The notes under the pieces were generated by a model. That model was given only the letters and a program-made list of their open reading frames with translations, ran no database searches and was not told the origin of the DNA. DNA of 45,000 nucleotides from Symbiodinium natans (taxonomy: Eukaryota; Sar; Dinophyceae; Suessiales; Symbiodiniaceae). The DNA lies in the NCBI GenBank assembly GCA_905221605.1, contig CAJNDS010001035.1, positions 445,001-490,000 of the forward strand. Reading direction: 5' to 3'. This document shows positions 28,336 to 39,015 of the stretch, piece after piece. The stretch's first letter is position 1. Each line of letters opens with the position of its first letter. The position numbers and the translations under genes were made by a program.

Positions 28336-28859
28336 CTAGACCATGCAACCCGAACCCGAAAACGTCACGCACCAATCACCCCAAATCCTGAAACCTGCGA
28401 AACCTGAACTCGCAGTTGTGCATTTCTGAATCTCAGGATTTAAGGTTCAAAGGTGAGGGTTTAGGGCTTTGGGATAAGGGTTTAGGGTTTAGGGTCGACT
28501 GTTCAGAGCTCAAGGGCTTAGGGTCAAGGGCTCAGGGCTAGCGGCTTAGAGGTAAAAGGTGATGATTCCGGATGGTATGCGCTTAAACACCTAGTCTATT
28601 TTGGGTGGAACTAGAACGTAAAACTTGAGGACTCGGTGGGGATCACTCTACCCAATAACACGAGCCCTAATTTAACGCCCGAGAAGCCCGGAAAGCTCGC
28701 TAAGCCCAAACGCTAGATGTCTAACACCTGATACCCTAACCCCTACAGCCCAAACCTCCTCCGCCGTGAAACCCTTTAACCCCAAACCCCAACAAAACAA
28801 CCCAAGAAATAAATAAAAAAAAAAAAAAACTTCAAAACCTACTGGAACCCCCAAACCTT
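28336..28859. other. Non-repetitive spacer
   Basis: Brief TTTAGGG words at 28455-28495. An A-run interrupted by T lies at 28805-28829. No gene is recognised. Confidence 0.45.
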
Positions 28860-29446
28860 GAAACCCTAAACTCCCACACCCTAAAACCCTAAACCCCTAA
28901 TACCCTAAACCCCTAGACCCCTAAACCCTACAACCCTAAACCCTAAAACCCAAACCCTAAAACCCGAAACCCTAAAACCCGAAACCCCTCAACCCTAAAC
29001 CTTGGGTTCAGCCCCGTCTCCGTCTGCTGGAGCGCCGCGTGGCCCTGGACCTCCTCCGAGAAGGGCTTTCTATTTGGGGTTTAGGGTTTAGGGTTTAGGG
29101 TGTAGGGTTGTGAGGGTTTAGGGTTTAGGTTTTAGGGTTTGGGGTTTAGGGTTTGGAGTGTAGGGTTTGTAGTGGTTTAGATATTATGCACTTATGTTTT
29201 GTGTTGTTCTTTCGTGTTTATTTGCTTTTTTTGGGGGGGGAGGGGTGGGGGGGTTAGGGCTTCAGGGTGGCATTCGGTTTTGTAGGGGGTGTAGCGTTGG
29301 GGTTTGTAGTTTAGGGGTTTCGGGGTTTAGGGGTTTCGGGCTTGTGGGAGTTTCTGGCTTCAGGGTTTGTACGGGGTTACGGGCTTTCGGGGGTTTGCAG
29401 GGTTCAGGGTTTTAGGGTTTCTCGGGGGGGGGGGGGGGGGGGGGGG
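28860..29446. repeat. CCCTAAA array, TTTAGGG array, G-rich tail with poly(G)
   Basis: C-strand units at 28862-29005 (CCCTAAAA, CCCGAAA variants) and G-strand units at 29080-29175. A T7-G8 junction lies near 29226-29240. A degenerate G-rich tail ends in 23 G at 29424-29446. Confidence 0.88.
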
Positions 29447-29554
29447 TTCAGGGAACTAGGGTGAAGGGCTTTAAGTCCTTAGGCCTTTGGGGTTTTGGGT
29501 CTAGAGATTAGGATTTCAGGATTTGAGGGTTTAGTTCAACCTTCAACCCCGAAA

Positions 29555-29895
29555 CCCTAAACCTTAGACATCCTAAACCCTAAACACCCTAAACCCTAAA
29601 CACCCTACACCCTAAACACCCTAACCCTGATCACCCAATACCCACTAACCCCCCAAAAAAACTGAACCCTACAAAGGACTTACCGAAATCCTAAACCCTA
29701 AACCCTAAACCCTAAAGAGAACTGCCCACTGGCATCTTCACGGTGGGCGTCTTCCCGGCGGGGTGTACTGGAGGCTTTTCACAGTTTAGGAACTTCGAGG
29801 GTTTAGGAACCTAGAGTTTAGGCTTTAGGGTTTAGGGTTTAGGGTTTAGGGTTTAGGGTTCAGGGTTTAGGGTTTAGGGTTTAGGGTTTAGGCTT
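29555..29895. repeat. CCCTAAACA-type run then TTTAGGG array
   Basis: C-strand units at 29555-29625 include repeated CCCTAAACA. A short CCCTAAA run lies at 29693-29716. The G-strand array is at 29825-29893. Confidence 0.9.
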
Positions 29896-29989
29896 TGCCG
29901 TGATATGTCGAAGGTAGCATGCCCAAAAAAACGCCTTCTGGCCCCCTCCGACTAAGCTGGCCAGGGTGGCCAGGGGCCCCTGAAATACC

Positions 29990-30567
29990 CTAAGCCCTAA
30001 ACCCAAAACCCCTTAAACCCTAGACCCCTAAACTCCTATACCCTAAAACCCTAAACCCTAAACCCCTAAACCCCCTAAACCCTAAACCCTAAACCCCTCA
30101 TCCCCAAGCAAAACAACTCATGGGGAAGGGTTTGCTAGGAGGGCCGGGGGGCCATCCTGGTCGAGTCTAACTCCCAAACAAGCCCGAAATAACCCCCCAA
30201 AAGCCCAAAAAACCACAGCTCGGAACCCTAAACCCCAAACCCCAAACCCGAAACCCGAAACCCTAAACCCTAAACCCTAAACCCTAAACCCAAAACCCTA
30301 AACCCTAAACCCTAAACCCTAGGCCCAAGCCCGAGAGCCTTCTTCCGCCAAATCAGCTCTGCCCGCCGCGGCTTCGAGGAAGCGCGCCGGGGCGGAAGCG
30401 GAGGAGGGGGGGCGGCGAGTGCATCGGCGGCCTCCTGGCTTTTAGGGGTTTAGGGGTTTAGGGTTTCGGGTTTAGGGTTTAGGGTTTAGGGTTCAGGGGT
30501 TAGGGTTTAGGGTTTAGGGTTTAGGGTTTAGGGTTTCGGGTTTAGGGTTTAGGGTTTAGGGTTTAGG
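29990..30567. repeat. CCCTAAA runs then TTTAGGG array
   Basis: C-strand runs at 29990-30095 and 30228-30325. The G-strand array is at 30442-30567 with TTTCGGG units. The spacer 30326-30441 is very GC-rich. Confidence 0.91.
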
Positions 30568-31018
30568 CATATTCGTATCCTACGGTAAATTGTGGGGTGC
30601 CAAATCCCCGTTGTACTTTGAGGATTCTGCATTAGTTGCCCAGTGGGGGGGGGGTTAGACCCTGACCCCCTGCACCAAGCAAACATGCAAGACCATGAAC
30701 AGAGATGGCGTTGGTCGCTCAAGGAAAGCAGGTTTAAGGGGTTGGGGTTCAGGGTTTAGAGTTAAAGGCTTCGGCGGAAGGTTCTCTAGGCTAGGTTTGC
30801 TTTTGCGCTGGTCCCTGTTGTTATTCTTTAAAGAAGCCAATTCCCGCGCAGACATGGCTGTGCCGGGGGACAAAACCACCTGAAAGTGGGATACTTTGCT
30901 ATGTGGGGCGGGGGGGTGTGGGCAGTGTGCTGAAGCAGATTCGTATTAGAGGGGCTCTTATTTTCGAGTATCCCCCAAGCGGCACCCAACGTATGCACTC
31001 GCCAAAATTTCAATGAAC
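30568..31018. other. Non-repetitive spacer
   Basis: No recognised gene. A possible weak foldback (GGGATACTTTG near 30889 and CGAGTATCCC near 30965) and a poly(G) run near 30646 are present. Open frames on both strands lack motifs. Confidence 0.4.
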
Positions 31019-31038
31019 TATATATATATATATATATA
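31019..31038. repeat. (TA)10 microsatellite
   Basis: Ten uninterrupted TA units. Confidence 0.95.
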
Positions 31039-31186
31039 CATACTCACCAACAACAACCCCCTTAACCCTAAATCCCAAACCCTAAACCTGTTGTAGCCCT
31101 GCAGTGATTTTTAAGTCCTACTTCACACAGGAGGTGCAGTAAGAGGGGCACCAATTCCCAGTCCCACCCACTCTGGTCACCTAGAT

Positions 31187-31294
31187 GGGAGTTTACGAAA
31201 CAAGAGACCCCTGGAATACCCCCCCCCCCCCCCACACAGTAGAATTCCCTTATAATGAGGACCCCAATAACGTATCCTAATTTCGGAAACCCTT
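31187..31294 (+). mobile_element. Foldback family 1, copy C
   Basis: The left end GGGAGTTTACGAAAC pairs with the right end TTTCGGAAACCC. The core ACAGTAGAATTCCCTTATAA matches copies A and B. A C-run of about 15 interrupts the left half. Confidence 0.7.
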
Positions 31295-31324
31295 AAAAAA
31301 CTACCCACTCACATAAGGTTATAA

Positions 31325-31770
31325 CCGTAAACCCTAAACTCTAAACCCTAAACCCCCCAAGCCCTAAACCCTAAACCCTAAACCCTAAACCCCCCAAACC
31401 CCCGTAGGGTCGTTCGGCCAACCCTCCTCTGGGCGGCTGCGGCAGGGACGTGGCCGAAAGAAACTTCGCAGCACGGCGGACGTCTCCATAGCCGCAGGCA
31501 CTCAACTCTCCCAACCCTAAACCCTAAACCCTAAACCCACCGCCCCGCACCCTGAAGCAGTTCGGGGGGTTTGGGGTATTGGATTTAGGGTTTAGGATGC
31601 ATCAAATCGACCGTGCTCTGGAGGCTCGCGATGCGATGCCGATGACCCGATGTGAAGACCCACACCCACAGCCCCTGACGCCGCAGACCCTATACTCCAA
31701 AGCAATCGTCTCCCAAGCCACTATGAAAACCCTAAGCCCGAAACCCTAAACCCTAAACCCTAAACCCCTG
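31325..31770 (-). repeat. Short CCCTAAA arrays
   Basis: Runs at 31325-31402, 31512-31540 and 31733-31768 with GC-rich spacers. A small TTTAGGG word lies at 31583-31597. Confidence 0.85.
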
Positions 31771-31814
31771 TCTCTAAGTGTCCCTATTGCAAGTCGGGCC
31801 AGCGGTTGAGGTCT

Positions 31815-32222
31815 GAGGGTTTAGGGTTTAGGGTTTAGGGTTTAGGGTTTAGGGGTTCAGGGTTTCAGGGTTTCAGGGTTTCAGGGTTTAGGGTTTGGGG
31901 TTTAGGGTTTCCAAATGCAGGGTTTACGGTTTAGGGTTTCGGGTTTAGGGTTTCGCTTTCGTTTTAGGCTTTCAGGGCTATAGGGCTCTTAGGATTTGAG
32001 GGCTTCAGGGTAAAAAGATTTCTTGGGCGGCTTTGGAAGGATGATTTTTCAGGGTTTAGGGTTTAGGGTTTAGGGTTTAGGGTTTAGGGTTTAGGGTTTA
32101 GGGTTTAGGGTTTAGGGTTTAGGGTTTAGGGTTTAGGGTTTAGGGTTTAGGGTTTAGGGTTTGCGAGTGTGCATCTATGGTCGCTTTAAAGTTTAGGGTT
32201 TAGGGCTTAGGGTTTAGGATTT
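31815..32222 (+). repeat. TTTAGGG arrays
   Basis: Array at 31817-31910 with a TTTCAGGG octamer block, a degenerate run to 31990, then about 16 near-perfect units at 32050-32162 and a remnant at 32190-32222. Confidence 0.94.
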
Positions 32223-32349
32223 CACCTAGCTAAATGTTCCCACCCCCGCCTCCTGACTATTCTCTTGAGGACCCCGCGAGGCCTTGGAGGTTAGAAATGA
32301 CGGCTAAGGGCTTGGGTAAGGGTTCTTCAAGAACGGAGATACTGGAGAA

Positions 32350-32500
32350 GCAGCGGGGTTAAGGGTTAAGGGTTCAGGGCTTGGGGTTAACCCTAAACCC
32401 TAAACCGCTAAACCCTAAACCCTAAACCCGAAACCCTAAACCCTAAACCCTAAACCCTAACCCTAAACCCTAAACCCCTGAACCCTAAACCCTAGACCCT
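32350..32500. repeat. G-strand remnant joined to CCCTAAA array
   Basis: TTAAGGG/TTCAGGG units lead through GGTTAACC (about 32385-32392) directly into CCCTAAA to 32500. No spacer intervenes. Confidence 0.88.
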
Positions 32501-32631
32501 GTAGAGTTCCTCATGGAGTTTCGGGTTTAGGCCTTCGGGCTGTTGCGCAAAGCTCTGCAATCGAAGCTATGGCCAGCACCTTTGGCATGGGTGCACGACC
32601 TGTGCTCGCGCCCCGAACACTCCCATGGTTT

Positions 32632-32784
32632 TGGGGTTTAGGGTTTAGGGTTCAGGGGTCAGGGTTTAGGGGTTAGGATTTAGGGTTTCCAGCGTTTCCA
32701 GGGCTTCCAGGGTTTCCAGGGTTTCCAGGGATTCCAGGGTTTCTATGCTTTCCAGGGCTTCCAGTGTTTCCAGGGTTTCCAGAG
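32632..32784 (+). repeat. TTTAGGG run and TTTCCAGGG nonamer array
   Basis: A short TTTAGGG array (32632-32690) is followed by about eleven copies of TTTCCAGGG (32686-32784) with a few substitutions. The 9-mer equals the heptamer with A replaced by CCA. Read on the minus strand it gives an ETL repeat, so the frame there is repeat-derived. Confidence 0.93.
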
Positions 32785-33340
32785 TTTTTTGTTTGAAAAC
32801 TTGATATCGGGATGACACCCAACTCACCAACATACACGCGTCTCGCTCTGGGGTACTATAGACTTCATCTTGCATCGCGTTGCTGGCATGAGGGACAAAG
32901 GGATAATCATGATGGTGAAGAGTGCCTTTGGAGACATCATGACCGAAGCAACTCGAATGTGATGCCTAGCTTTAAACAGATGAGGTTTGGGATTGCTGCG
33001 GCTTGAGCTTGGGATTGATGGGCCGTGTGCAATGGATGAGGTTAGAGATTGTGTAGATGTCGTTGGTGTTGGGTTGCATTGGGAAGGGTTGGTGTGGCAA
33101 GCTGGCTAAAGCAGCGCGGCGGAGTATAAGAGGTGAGGCCGGAAGGGGGGCTTCATGTTGGATTTGTTCTGGTGTTGACAGGCTTGTTGTTCCCACGTTG
33201 GGATGTTGCTTCTGATTTTGGATCGCATTTGGGAAGTTCTTTGTTTCTTCTGGTTTTGGAGGGTGGCTGTATTCGGTTGAGAACTGGTACATGCAAGCTC
33301 CACCGAGGCTGAACCAGATGATACGCCATGGTTGGTACCC
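32785..33340. other. 550-bp non-repetitive spacer
   Basis: No telomere words. The second half is G/T-rich on the plus strand. The minus frame 33292-32972 (106 codons) and the plus frame 32812-33006 show no domain that I recognise. It could be an exon-bearing or intergenic segment. Confidence 0.4.
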
Positions 33341-33565
33341 TGAATCCTACACCCCAAGCGCGTAGCCCCAAGCCCTAAACCCCAAGCCCCAAGCCCCACA
33401 CCCCAAACCCAAAGCCCCAAGCACTAATCCCCAAGCCCCAAACCCTAAGCCCCAAGCCCTAAGCTCTAGGCCCTAAGCCCTTTTGGGGTTTTGGGTTTAA
33501 CTTGGGTTTGGGGTTTAGGGTTAGGGCTTAGGGTCTGGGGTTTAGGGATTTAGGGCTTGGGACGA
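33341..33565. repeat. CCCCAAG/CCCTAAG array meeting TTTAGGG words
   Basis: C-strand variants CCCCAAG and CCCTAAG to 33483 run directly into TTTTGGGGTTTTGGG and then TTTAGGG to 33565. This is a C-strand to G-strand junction. Confidence 0.85.
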
Positions 33566-33774
33566 GATGCATTAACCTCCAAACGCTGCTGCGCCATGGA
33601 GATGTACTTCAAACCAGGTTGACGAAACTTGGTGTTTCCCCCAAGAATACAGGAGCACGATCCAACATCCACCCAAGCTCATCAATCCTCCCCAAATCTT
33701 CCACTTATTAAACGCCAAACACTGCATCCTGAACTCTTCAACTCCTCAAATAAAGCCGATAGGGTTTAGGACTC

Positions 33775-33850
33775 AGGGATTAGGGTTTAGGGTTCAGGGT
33801 TCAGGGTTTAGGGTTTAGGGTTTAGGGTTTAGGGTTTAGGGTTTAGGATT
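33775..33850 (+). repeat. TTTAGGG array
   Basis: About ten units including two TTCAGGG. Confidence 0.94.
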
Positions 33851-33988
33851 TTGGGTTGACGGCAAACTATCTGAATCAGAGCTGCGGGAAGAGCTCAAGC
33901 GCACCGCCCTCCTCAGCCGACCACTCCTGCTGCGGAAGGCGCTGGCTCTAAGTGCCGAGCTTCAGCTTTCTTTGGCCCTCGACTGGTT

Positions 33989-34075
33989 CATAGTTGGGAT
34001 AGTAATAAAAGTTTTTTAATCTTATTCTTATTGAGTTTAAGTACCCTTAAAAATGTAAAATGTTATCCCACTATG
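33989..34075. mobile_element. Foldback element FB4, 87 bp
   Basis: CATAGTTGGGATAGTAATAA at the left pairs imperfectly with the right arm ending TTATCCCACTATG. The arms are about 32 bp and AT-rich. It lies in a spacer free of telomere repeats and has no coding capacity. Confidence 0.8.
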
Positions 34076-34179
34076 ACAAAGTCATGTCCTTTGTACCAAA
34101 AATTAAAACGTCCACAACAGAGAAATCAGGGTTGAGAGTTTGCTAGCTCCGAACCCCAAGCCCCCACAAAAACCCTAAA

Positions 34180-34290
34180 ACCCTGGCGGTTTAGGGGTTT
34201 CGTGGTTTAGAGTTTAGGGCTTCGGGTTCAGGGTCTAGGGTTTAGGGTTCAGAGTTTGGGGTCTGGGTTTAGGGCTTAGGGTCTGGGAAA
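34180..34290 (+). repeat. Degenerate TTTAGGG run
   Basis: TTTAGGG, TTCAGGG and TCTGGG words without a clean register. Confidence 0.75.
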
Positions 34291-34362
34291 CTTCTCACTC
34301 CAAACTTGCGAACTTGCCGCCTAAACCCCGTAGCAATCAGGATCTCCAGGTGGCTACTCTGG

Positions 34363-34526
34363 TCATTTCGCTAAATGATGGTCCCTGTCTGGGTACCCTA
34401 AATATTAAGGGCCGCCTTCTAATGGTAACCCCAAAAGGGACCCTCATTTGGCGAAGTACCCTATATACATATTAGGGGCGGCCGGATAATGGTAACCCCA
34501 AAAGAGACCCTCATTTAGCGAAATGA
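34363..34526. mobile_element. Foldback element FB5 with internal tandem duplication
   Basis: TCATTTCGCTAAATGATGGT at the left is the inverse of the right end ACCCTCATTTAGCGAAATGA. Inside, a unit of about 63-66 bp is duplicated (34394-34456 and 34457-34522); each copy carries AATGGTAACCCCAAAAG and ACCCTCATTT. No target duplication is evident. Confidence 0.85.
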
Positions 34527-35060
34527 AAATTTAAGATTCGGATGAGGGACTTGAGCCTCGCGGGATAAGCATACGACCGCCAGAAAAGATGCTGCTGATG
34601 CCCTTAACCCCTTCCGAAGCGAAACAAACTTCAGAGAATGGAAGGGACCTTCAATGCAAACAAGAGCTGAGGGTTTAGGACTTTCGGGTTTAGGGCTTCG
34701 TGCGATAACCCAACCCATAGGCAAAAAGAACTGGGCTTAGGGTGTCGCGAGTCGTACTATCCAGGGAAACAAACCCCTGTTTCCACCAAACAGGGGATAG
34801 ACTCGAGCTGCACGAGGTTCGGGGTTCAGGGTTTCGGGATTTAGGTCTTAGGGCTTAGGGCTGATTAGAGTTTAGGGCACGTTTCAGCCAGCCGGCCCTA
34901 CAACCAGAACCTGTAAACTCCCTGCTTCGATCCTGCACTGGGCACCCACTGATCAAAGGGCTTGGGGTTACAAAGTCTATGGGTTGAGGGTTTAAGGGTC
35001 GAAGGGGGTTGCGGTTTAGGGCCGAGGCATGGCTTAGGGTTTCAGCGTCCAGCGCTTCAT
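34527..35060. other. Spacer with scattered G-rich words
   Basis: TTTAGGG-like words appear at 34670-34700 and, loosely, at 34820-35050. AACAGGGGATAGA and TCTATC-like words are near 34780-34800. No gene is recognised. Confidence 0.45.
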
Positions 35061-35845
35061 TGGGGCTTGGGCTTAGGTCTAAGCCTTGTCCTGACAAGCT
35101 GCATTTGAACCACTAAACACGGATGAAGTCATCGCGCGCTTCGATGGGGCGGGAGCCCAAGATCAGTGTCCATGCGCAGCGTCATCTCGCCAGTTCGAAC
35201 GCGCTAACTCCAGTTCTGCACCTACCCCGGACTCCTGAAGCTGTGCGAGAGGGAGACATGAGCTGCACCCAGAAACAGGGGGAGGAGCCAAAAAGTAGAA
35301 ACCCCCATATAGTACCCTCTACTACTCTTGGGCCATTCTTAAGAAACCCTTAGGATCCTCCCAGGAGCCTGGGCACCGGTAGAACGCGGCACGCTTTTCT
35401 AAACACTGCCACATTGCAACGTGCACGACTCAACGGACTCAACTCAACGCCAAGAGGAAAGACAACTGGTGTAAGTTGAACACACTCGTAAACCCGAATT
35501 CTCTAAAGAGTTCGGCCCAAGACCTTGCGTCCTTGACTCAGCAGGATCGCACTCAGCAGGATTGCAGAAGCCACATGGCCATGAAGAAAATGGCGGTCAG
35601 AATCTCCGGACTGTCCTTGTCAAATGGGTGCTGCTGTGATGCGTCGACAGGCCCCATCACATGGCTTTCCGACAGTTTTTAGGGGTTTACGGCACTCATT
35701 AAGTGCTCAGGGTGACAGAGCTCAGAAGCTTCATGGGCTAGCCGGATGCAAAAAGTCGAACCCCGAAATCGTACCCTACGCTACTATTGGGTCATTCTAA
35801 GGAATCCTTCAAGGGGAGCTTTTTGGACTCTCCCAGGGTCCCTGA
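35061..35845. other. 780-bp mostly non-repetitive region
   Basis: The longest stretch of the window's second half without a telomere array. Plus frames at 35123-35353 and 35476-35682 lack recognisable domains. Two diverged copies of one element (35288-35370 and 35748-35826) lie inside it. Confidence 0.45.
35288..35826 (+). repeat. Diverged direct pair of a short element
   Basis: Both 35288-35370 and 35748-35826 begin CAAAAAGT(A/C)GAA. Both continue through GTACCCT, CTACT-TTGGG and CATTCT-AAG, followed by CTCCCAGG. The second copy also ends in AGCTTTTTGG, complementary to its own start, so it is foldback-like. The copies are about 75% alike by eye. Confidence 0.65.
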
Positions 35846-36245
35846 ACCCTGCACTCGAATCGTTTAACCCTGTAACCCTACACCCTGTAGCCCTAAACCC
35901 TCTCACCCCTTTAATCCTGAACCCTGAATAAGCCTCTAACCCTGAACCCTTATAACAAATTTCCCCTACTGGCAAGAGCCTCATAAAGCCCAGATGACCC
36001 TTTTGTCGGAGGTTCGACCACGCTCGTGACGAATGCGCCGCAGGCATGCTTTCTGCCCACGGGCACCCGAAACCCTAAACCCTAAACCCTAAACCCTAAA
36101 CCCTGAACCCTGAACCCTAAACGCCCTAAACCCCATGCTGGAGCGGAGCACGGTGTATTTGGAAATCAGGGCTCCTTGGCTCCTAAATCCCTAAACCCCG
36201 AACCCCAAAACCCCTAAACCCTAATCCCCTAAACCCAGCCCTAGG
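35846..36245 (-). repeat. CCCTAAA runs
   Basis: A loose run at 35846-35950, a clean run at 36068-36135 and a CCCCTAAA-like run at 36180-36240. The last ends in CCCTAGGG, which opens the next G-strand array. Confidence 0.87.
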
Positions 36246-36490
36246 GTTTAGATTGGGGTTTGGGGTTTGGGGTTTGGGGTTTGGGGTTTGGGGTTTGGGG
36301 TTTGGGGTTTGGGGTTTGGGGTTTGGGGTTTGGGGTTTGGGGTTTCGGGTTTCGGGTTTGGGGTTTGGGGTTTGGGGTTTGGGGTTTGGGGTTTGGGGTT
36401 TGGGGTTTGGGGTTTAGGTTTAGGGTTTAGGGTTTAGGGTTCAGGGTTCAGGGTTCTAGGGTTTTAGGGTTTAGGGTTCTAGGGTTTTAG
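36246..36490 (+). repeat. TTTGGGG array, about 23 copies, then TTTAGGG
   Basis: From 36253 to about 36414 the unit is TTTGGGG with only two TTTCGGG units in the middle. TTTAGGG and TTCAGGG follow to 36490. Confidence 0.97.
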
Positions 36491-36599
36491 GGTCGCAGTG
36501 CACTTGGCATCCTGGTTCACATGTAGGGGGAGCAGGCCGACAGAGAAAGAATAGGAGGAGGTACGGGGAGGGGAATTGAAAACGGGAGCTGCAGCGCAC

Positions 36600-36990
36600 C
36601 CCCATCTGTGAACCCTAAACCAAAGCCTCAACCCTAAACCCTAAACTCTAAACCCTAAACCCTAAGCCCTGTTGCTCACATCTTGGTTGGCAGTGCGTCT
36701 GCGGCCGGACGCGGCGTTGGCGCTTGGCCTCAGTGAGGAATTCAATGGTCAAATGCCCGGAGTTAAAAGTCTGGGTGTAGGGTTTAGGGTTTAGGGTTTA
36801 CGGTTTAGGGTTTAGGGTTTAGGGTTTAGGGTTTAGGGCTTGGGGATGAAGCTACCCCTCTACTCGGCGCGAAGTAGCAAGACCCGGCAAGGGCAGTTGA
36901 GAGGCTTGGGGTTTTGGGTTTAGGATTTGGGGTTTAGGGTTAGGGTTTAGGGTTTCGGGTTTCGGGTTTCGGGTTTAGGGTTTAGGGTTC
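36600..36990. repeat. CCCTAAA run, then TTTAGGG arrays
   Basis: C-strand run at 36605-36668 and G-strand arrays at 36776-36842 and 36905-36990, with a TTTCGGG block in the last. Confidence 0.91.
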
Positions 36991-37104
36991 AGGATCTTAG
37001 GACCCCAAACATTGACGACAAGGCGTGAGTGCGGCGCTCGGGCGGGTGAATTGAGGAGTCGGAACGAGGGGAACCTCTGACGCCCATGGTCGCTGACGCA
37101 ACTT

Positions 37105-37410
37105 AGGGTTTAGGTTTTAGAGTTTAGGCATGTAAGGGCTTTAAGGGATGTAAGGGTTTAGGGTTTAGGGCTTAGGGATGTAAAGGCTTTAAGGGATTTA
37201 AGAGTTTAGGGTCAACAGGGAACTGAGAGTTCACGTGCTGGGAACACAAAGAAGTCCGTTTTGTGGCCCTTGTATGAACCTCCTGAGGACCCCCTAGTTC
37301 CCGATGGAGCCCCCTCTGAACCGGAAGCTTAAGGGGCTTTTGTGGGTTTAGGGTTTAGGGTTTAGGGTTTAGGGTTTAGGGTTTAGGGCTTAGGGCTAAG
37401 GGCTTAGGGT
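37105..37410 (+). repeat. Irregular ATGTAAGGGTTTA repeats and TTTAGGG array
   Basis: Loose GGGATGTAAGG/GGCTTTAAG repeats at 37110-37215. After a spacer there is a clean TTTAGGG run at 37345-37390, ending in TTAGGGC. Confidence 0.82.
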
Positions 37411-37484
37411 TTAAGCCGCAAGGGCTCCCCCTGAAACTTCCTAAGGACCTCCTAGTTGCAGCCACCGAGCAACTGGAAGCTCTC

Positions 37485-38058
37485 AACCCCAAATACCCCC
37501 AAATAACCCAAATACCCCAAATACCCAAAATACCCCAAGTACCCCAAGTACCCCAAGTACCCAAGTGCCCAAATGAAGCCGTCCTTAAACCCCTAAAAAA
37601 CCCTTGGACACCTAAAACCCTTGTAAGAAGCCCTCGAACCCCTAAACGCCTAAAACCCTTAACCCCCTAAAAACCCTCAAACCCCTATAACCCTTCGTAA
37701 TATAAACCTTTAAACTCTTAAGCCCCTGAAACCCCCTAAACTCCAAAGCCCCCAAACCCTAAACCCTTAAACCCCTTAAAAAAACCCTTAAGCTCTCAAA
37801 CCCTTAAACCCTTAAACCCTTAAAGCTCAAACCCTTAGACCCTTAAACCCTTAAACCCCTAAAAGCCCCCTAAGAATCCCCCAGACTCCAAAGCCCCCAA
37901 ACTCTAAACCCGGAAAACCTTAAATCCTTAAACTCTCAAACCCTTGAACCCTTAACCCCTTAAACCCCTTAAAACCTTAAACGCCTTCAACCCCCCTAAA
38001 CCCCCTAAACCCTAAACCCTAAACCCGAAAACCCTAAACCCTAAACCCCTTAAAGCCC
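37485..38058 (-). repeat. TACCCCAAA block grading into long degenerate C-strand tract
   Basis: At 37488-37566 the unit is about 9-10 bp (TACCCCAAA/TACCCCAAG), which on the minus strand gives repeated GTWG residues. The remainder is 480 bp of CCCTTAAA, CCCCTAAA and CCCTAAAA words. Confidence 0.88.
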
Positions 38059-38132
38059 CAAAGGGCCTCTAGCTCCCGCGCTCGCAAGGAGTGGGCTGAT
38101 CACCTGCCGGCACTTCGGAGGGGATGGCTTCG

Positions 38133-38540
38133 GGTTTTAGGGTTTAGGGTTTAGGGTTTAGGGTTTAGGGTTTAGGGTGTAGGGTTTAGGGTTTAGGGTT
38201 TAGGGTTTTGGGTTTTTGGGTTTTGGGAGCTTAAGGGTTTGGAGTTTTCTTCTTGGGAGGGGAGGGGGGGGTGGTTGGGGTTCAAGGGCTTGAGGGTTAT
38301 AGGGTTTGGGCCTTTGCTTTTCTTGTGTTTAGGAGTTCGGGGCTGTTGGGTTTCGAGCTTTTGAGGCGTTTCCGGGCTTTTGGGTGCAGGTTTTTTAGGT
38401 ACACCCTAAGCCTTAAACCCTAAACCCTAAACCCTTAGCCCTAAGCCCTAAACCCTAAACCCTGAACCCTAAACCCTGAACCCTAAACCCTAAACCCTAA
38501 ACCCTAAACCCTAAACCCTAAACCCTAAACCCTAAACCCT
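38133..38540. repeat. TTTAGGG array, G-rich tail, CCCTAAA array
   Basis: G-strand units at 38133-38225 and a loose G-rich tail to about 38398. C-strand units at 38402-38540 follow after TTAGGTACACCCTAAG. Confidence 0.93.
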
Positions 38541-38639
38541 TCCTGCCTCTGAGGCGGCCGCTCTGAAGGAGGCCGTGGAGGTTGGGGCTGTGCTCCTCGC
38601 CCCCAGGTGCCGTGGAACACGGAGGCTTTCGGGGATTGT

Positions 38640-39015
38640 TATGTAGGGTTTAGGATTTAGGGTTTGAGGTTTAAGGTTTAGGGTTTAGGGTTTAGGGTTT
38701 AGGGTTTGGGGTTTGGGGTTTGGGGTTTAGGATTTAGGGTTTAGGGTTTCGGGTTTAGGGTTTAGGGTTTAGGGTTTAGGGTTTAGGGTGTAGGGCTTAG
38801 GGTTTAGGGTTTAGGGTTTAGGGTTTAGGGTGTAGGGCTTAGGGCTTAGGGTGTAGGGCTTAGGGTTTAGGGTTTTGGGTTTTAGGGTTTAGGGTTTAGG
38901 GTTTAGGGTTTACGGTTTACGGTTTACGGTTTACGGTTTAGGATTTAGGGTTTAGGGCTTCGGGTTTAGGGTTTAGGGTTTAGGGTTTAGGGTTTAGGGT
39001 TTAGGGTTTAGGGTT
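38640..39015 (+). repeat. Longest TTTAGGG array in window (about 370 bp)
   Basis: The array contains sub-blocks of TTTGGGG (38703-38730), TTAGGGC/GTGTAGGG and four TTTACGG units (38909-38936), otherwise TTTAGGG. Confidence 0.96.

Noticed and set aside
30889-30974. Another foldback element from GGGATACTTTG to CGAGTATCCC
   Set aside because: Only about 8-9 bp pair convincingly; the rest of the arms diverge.
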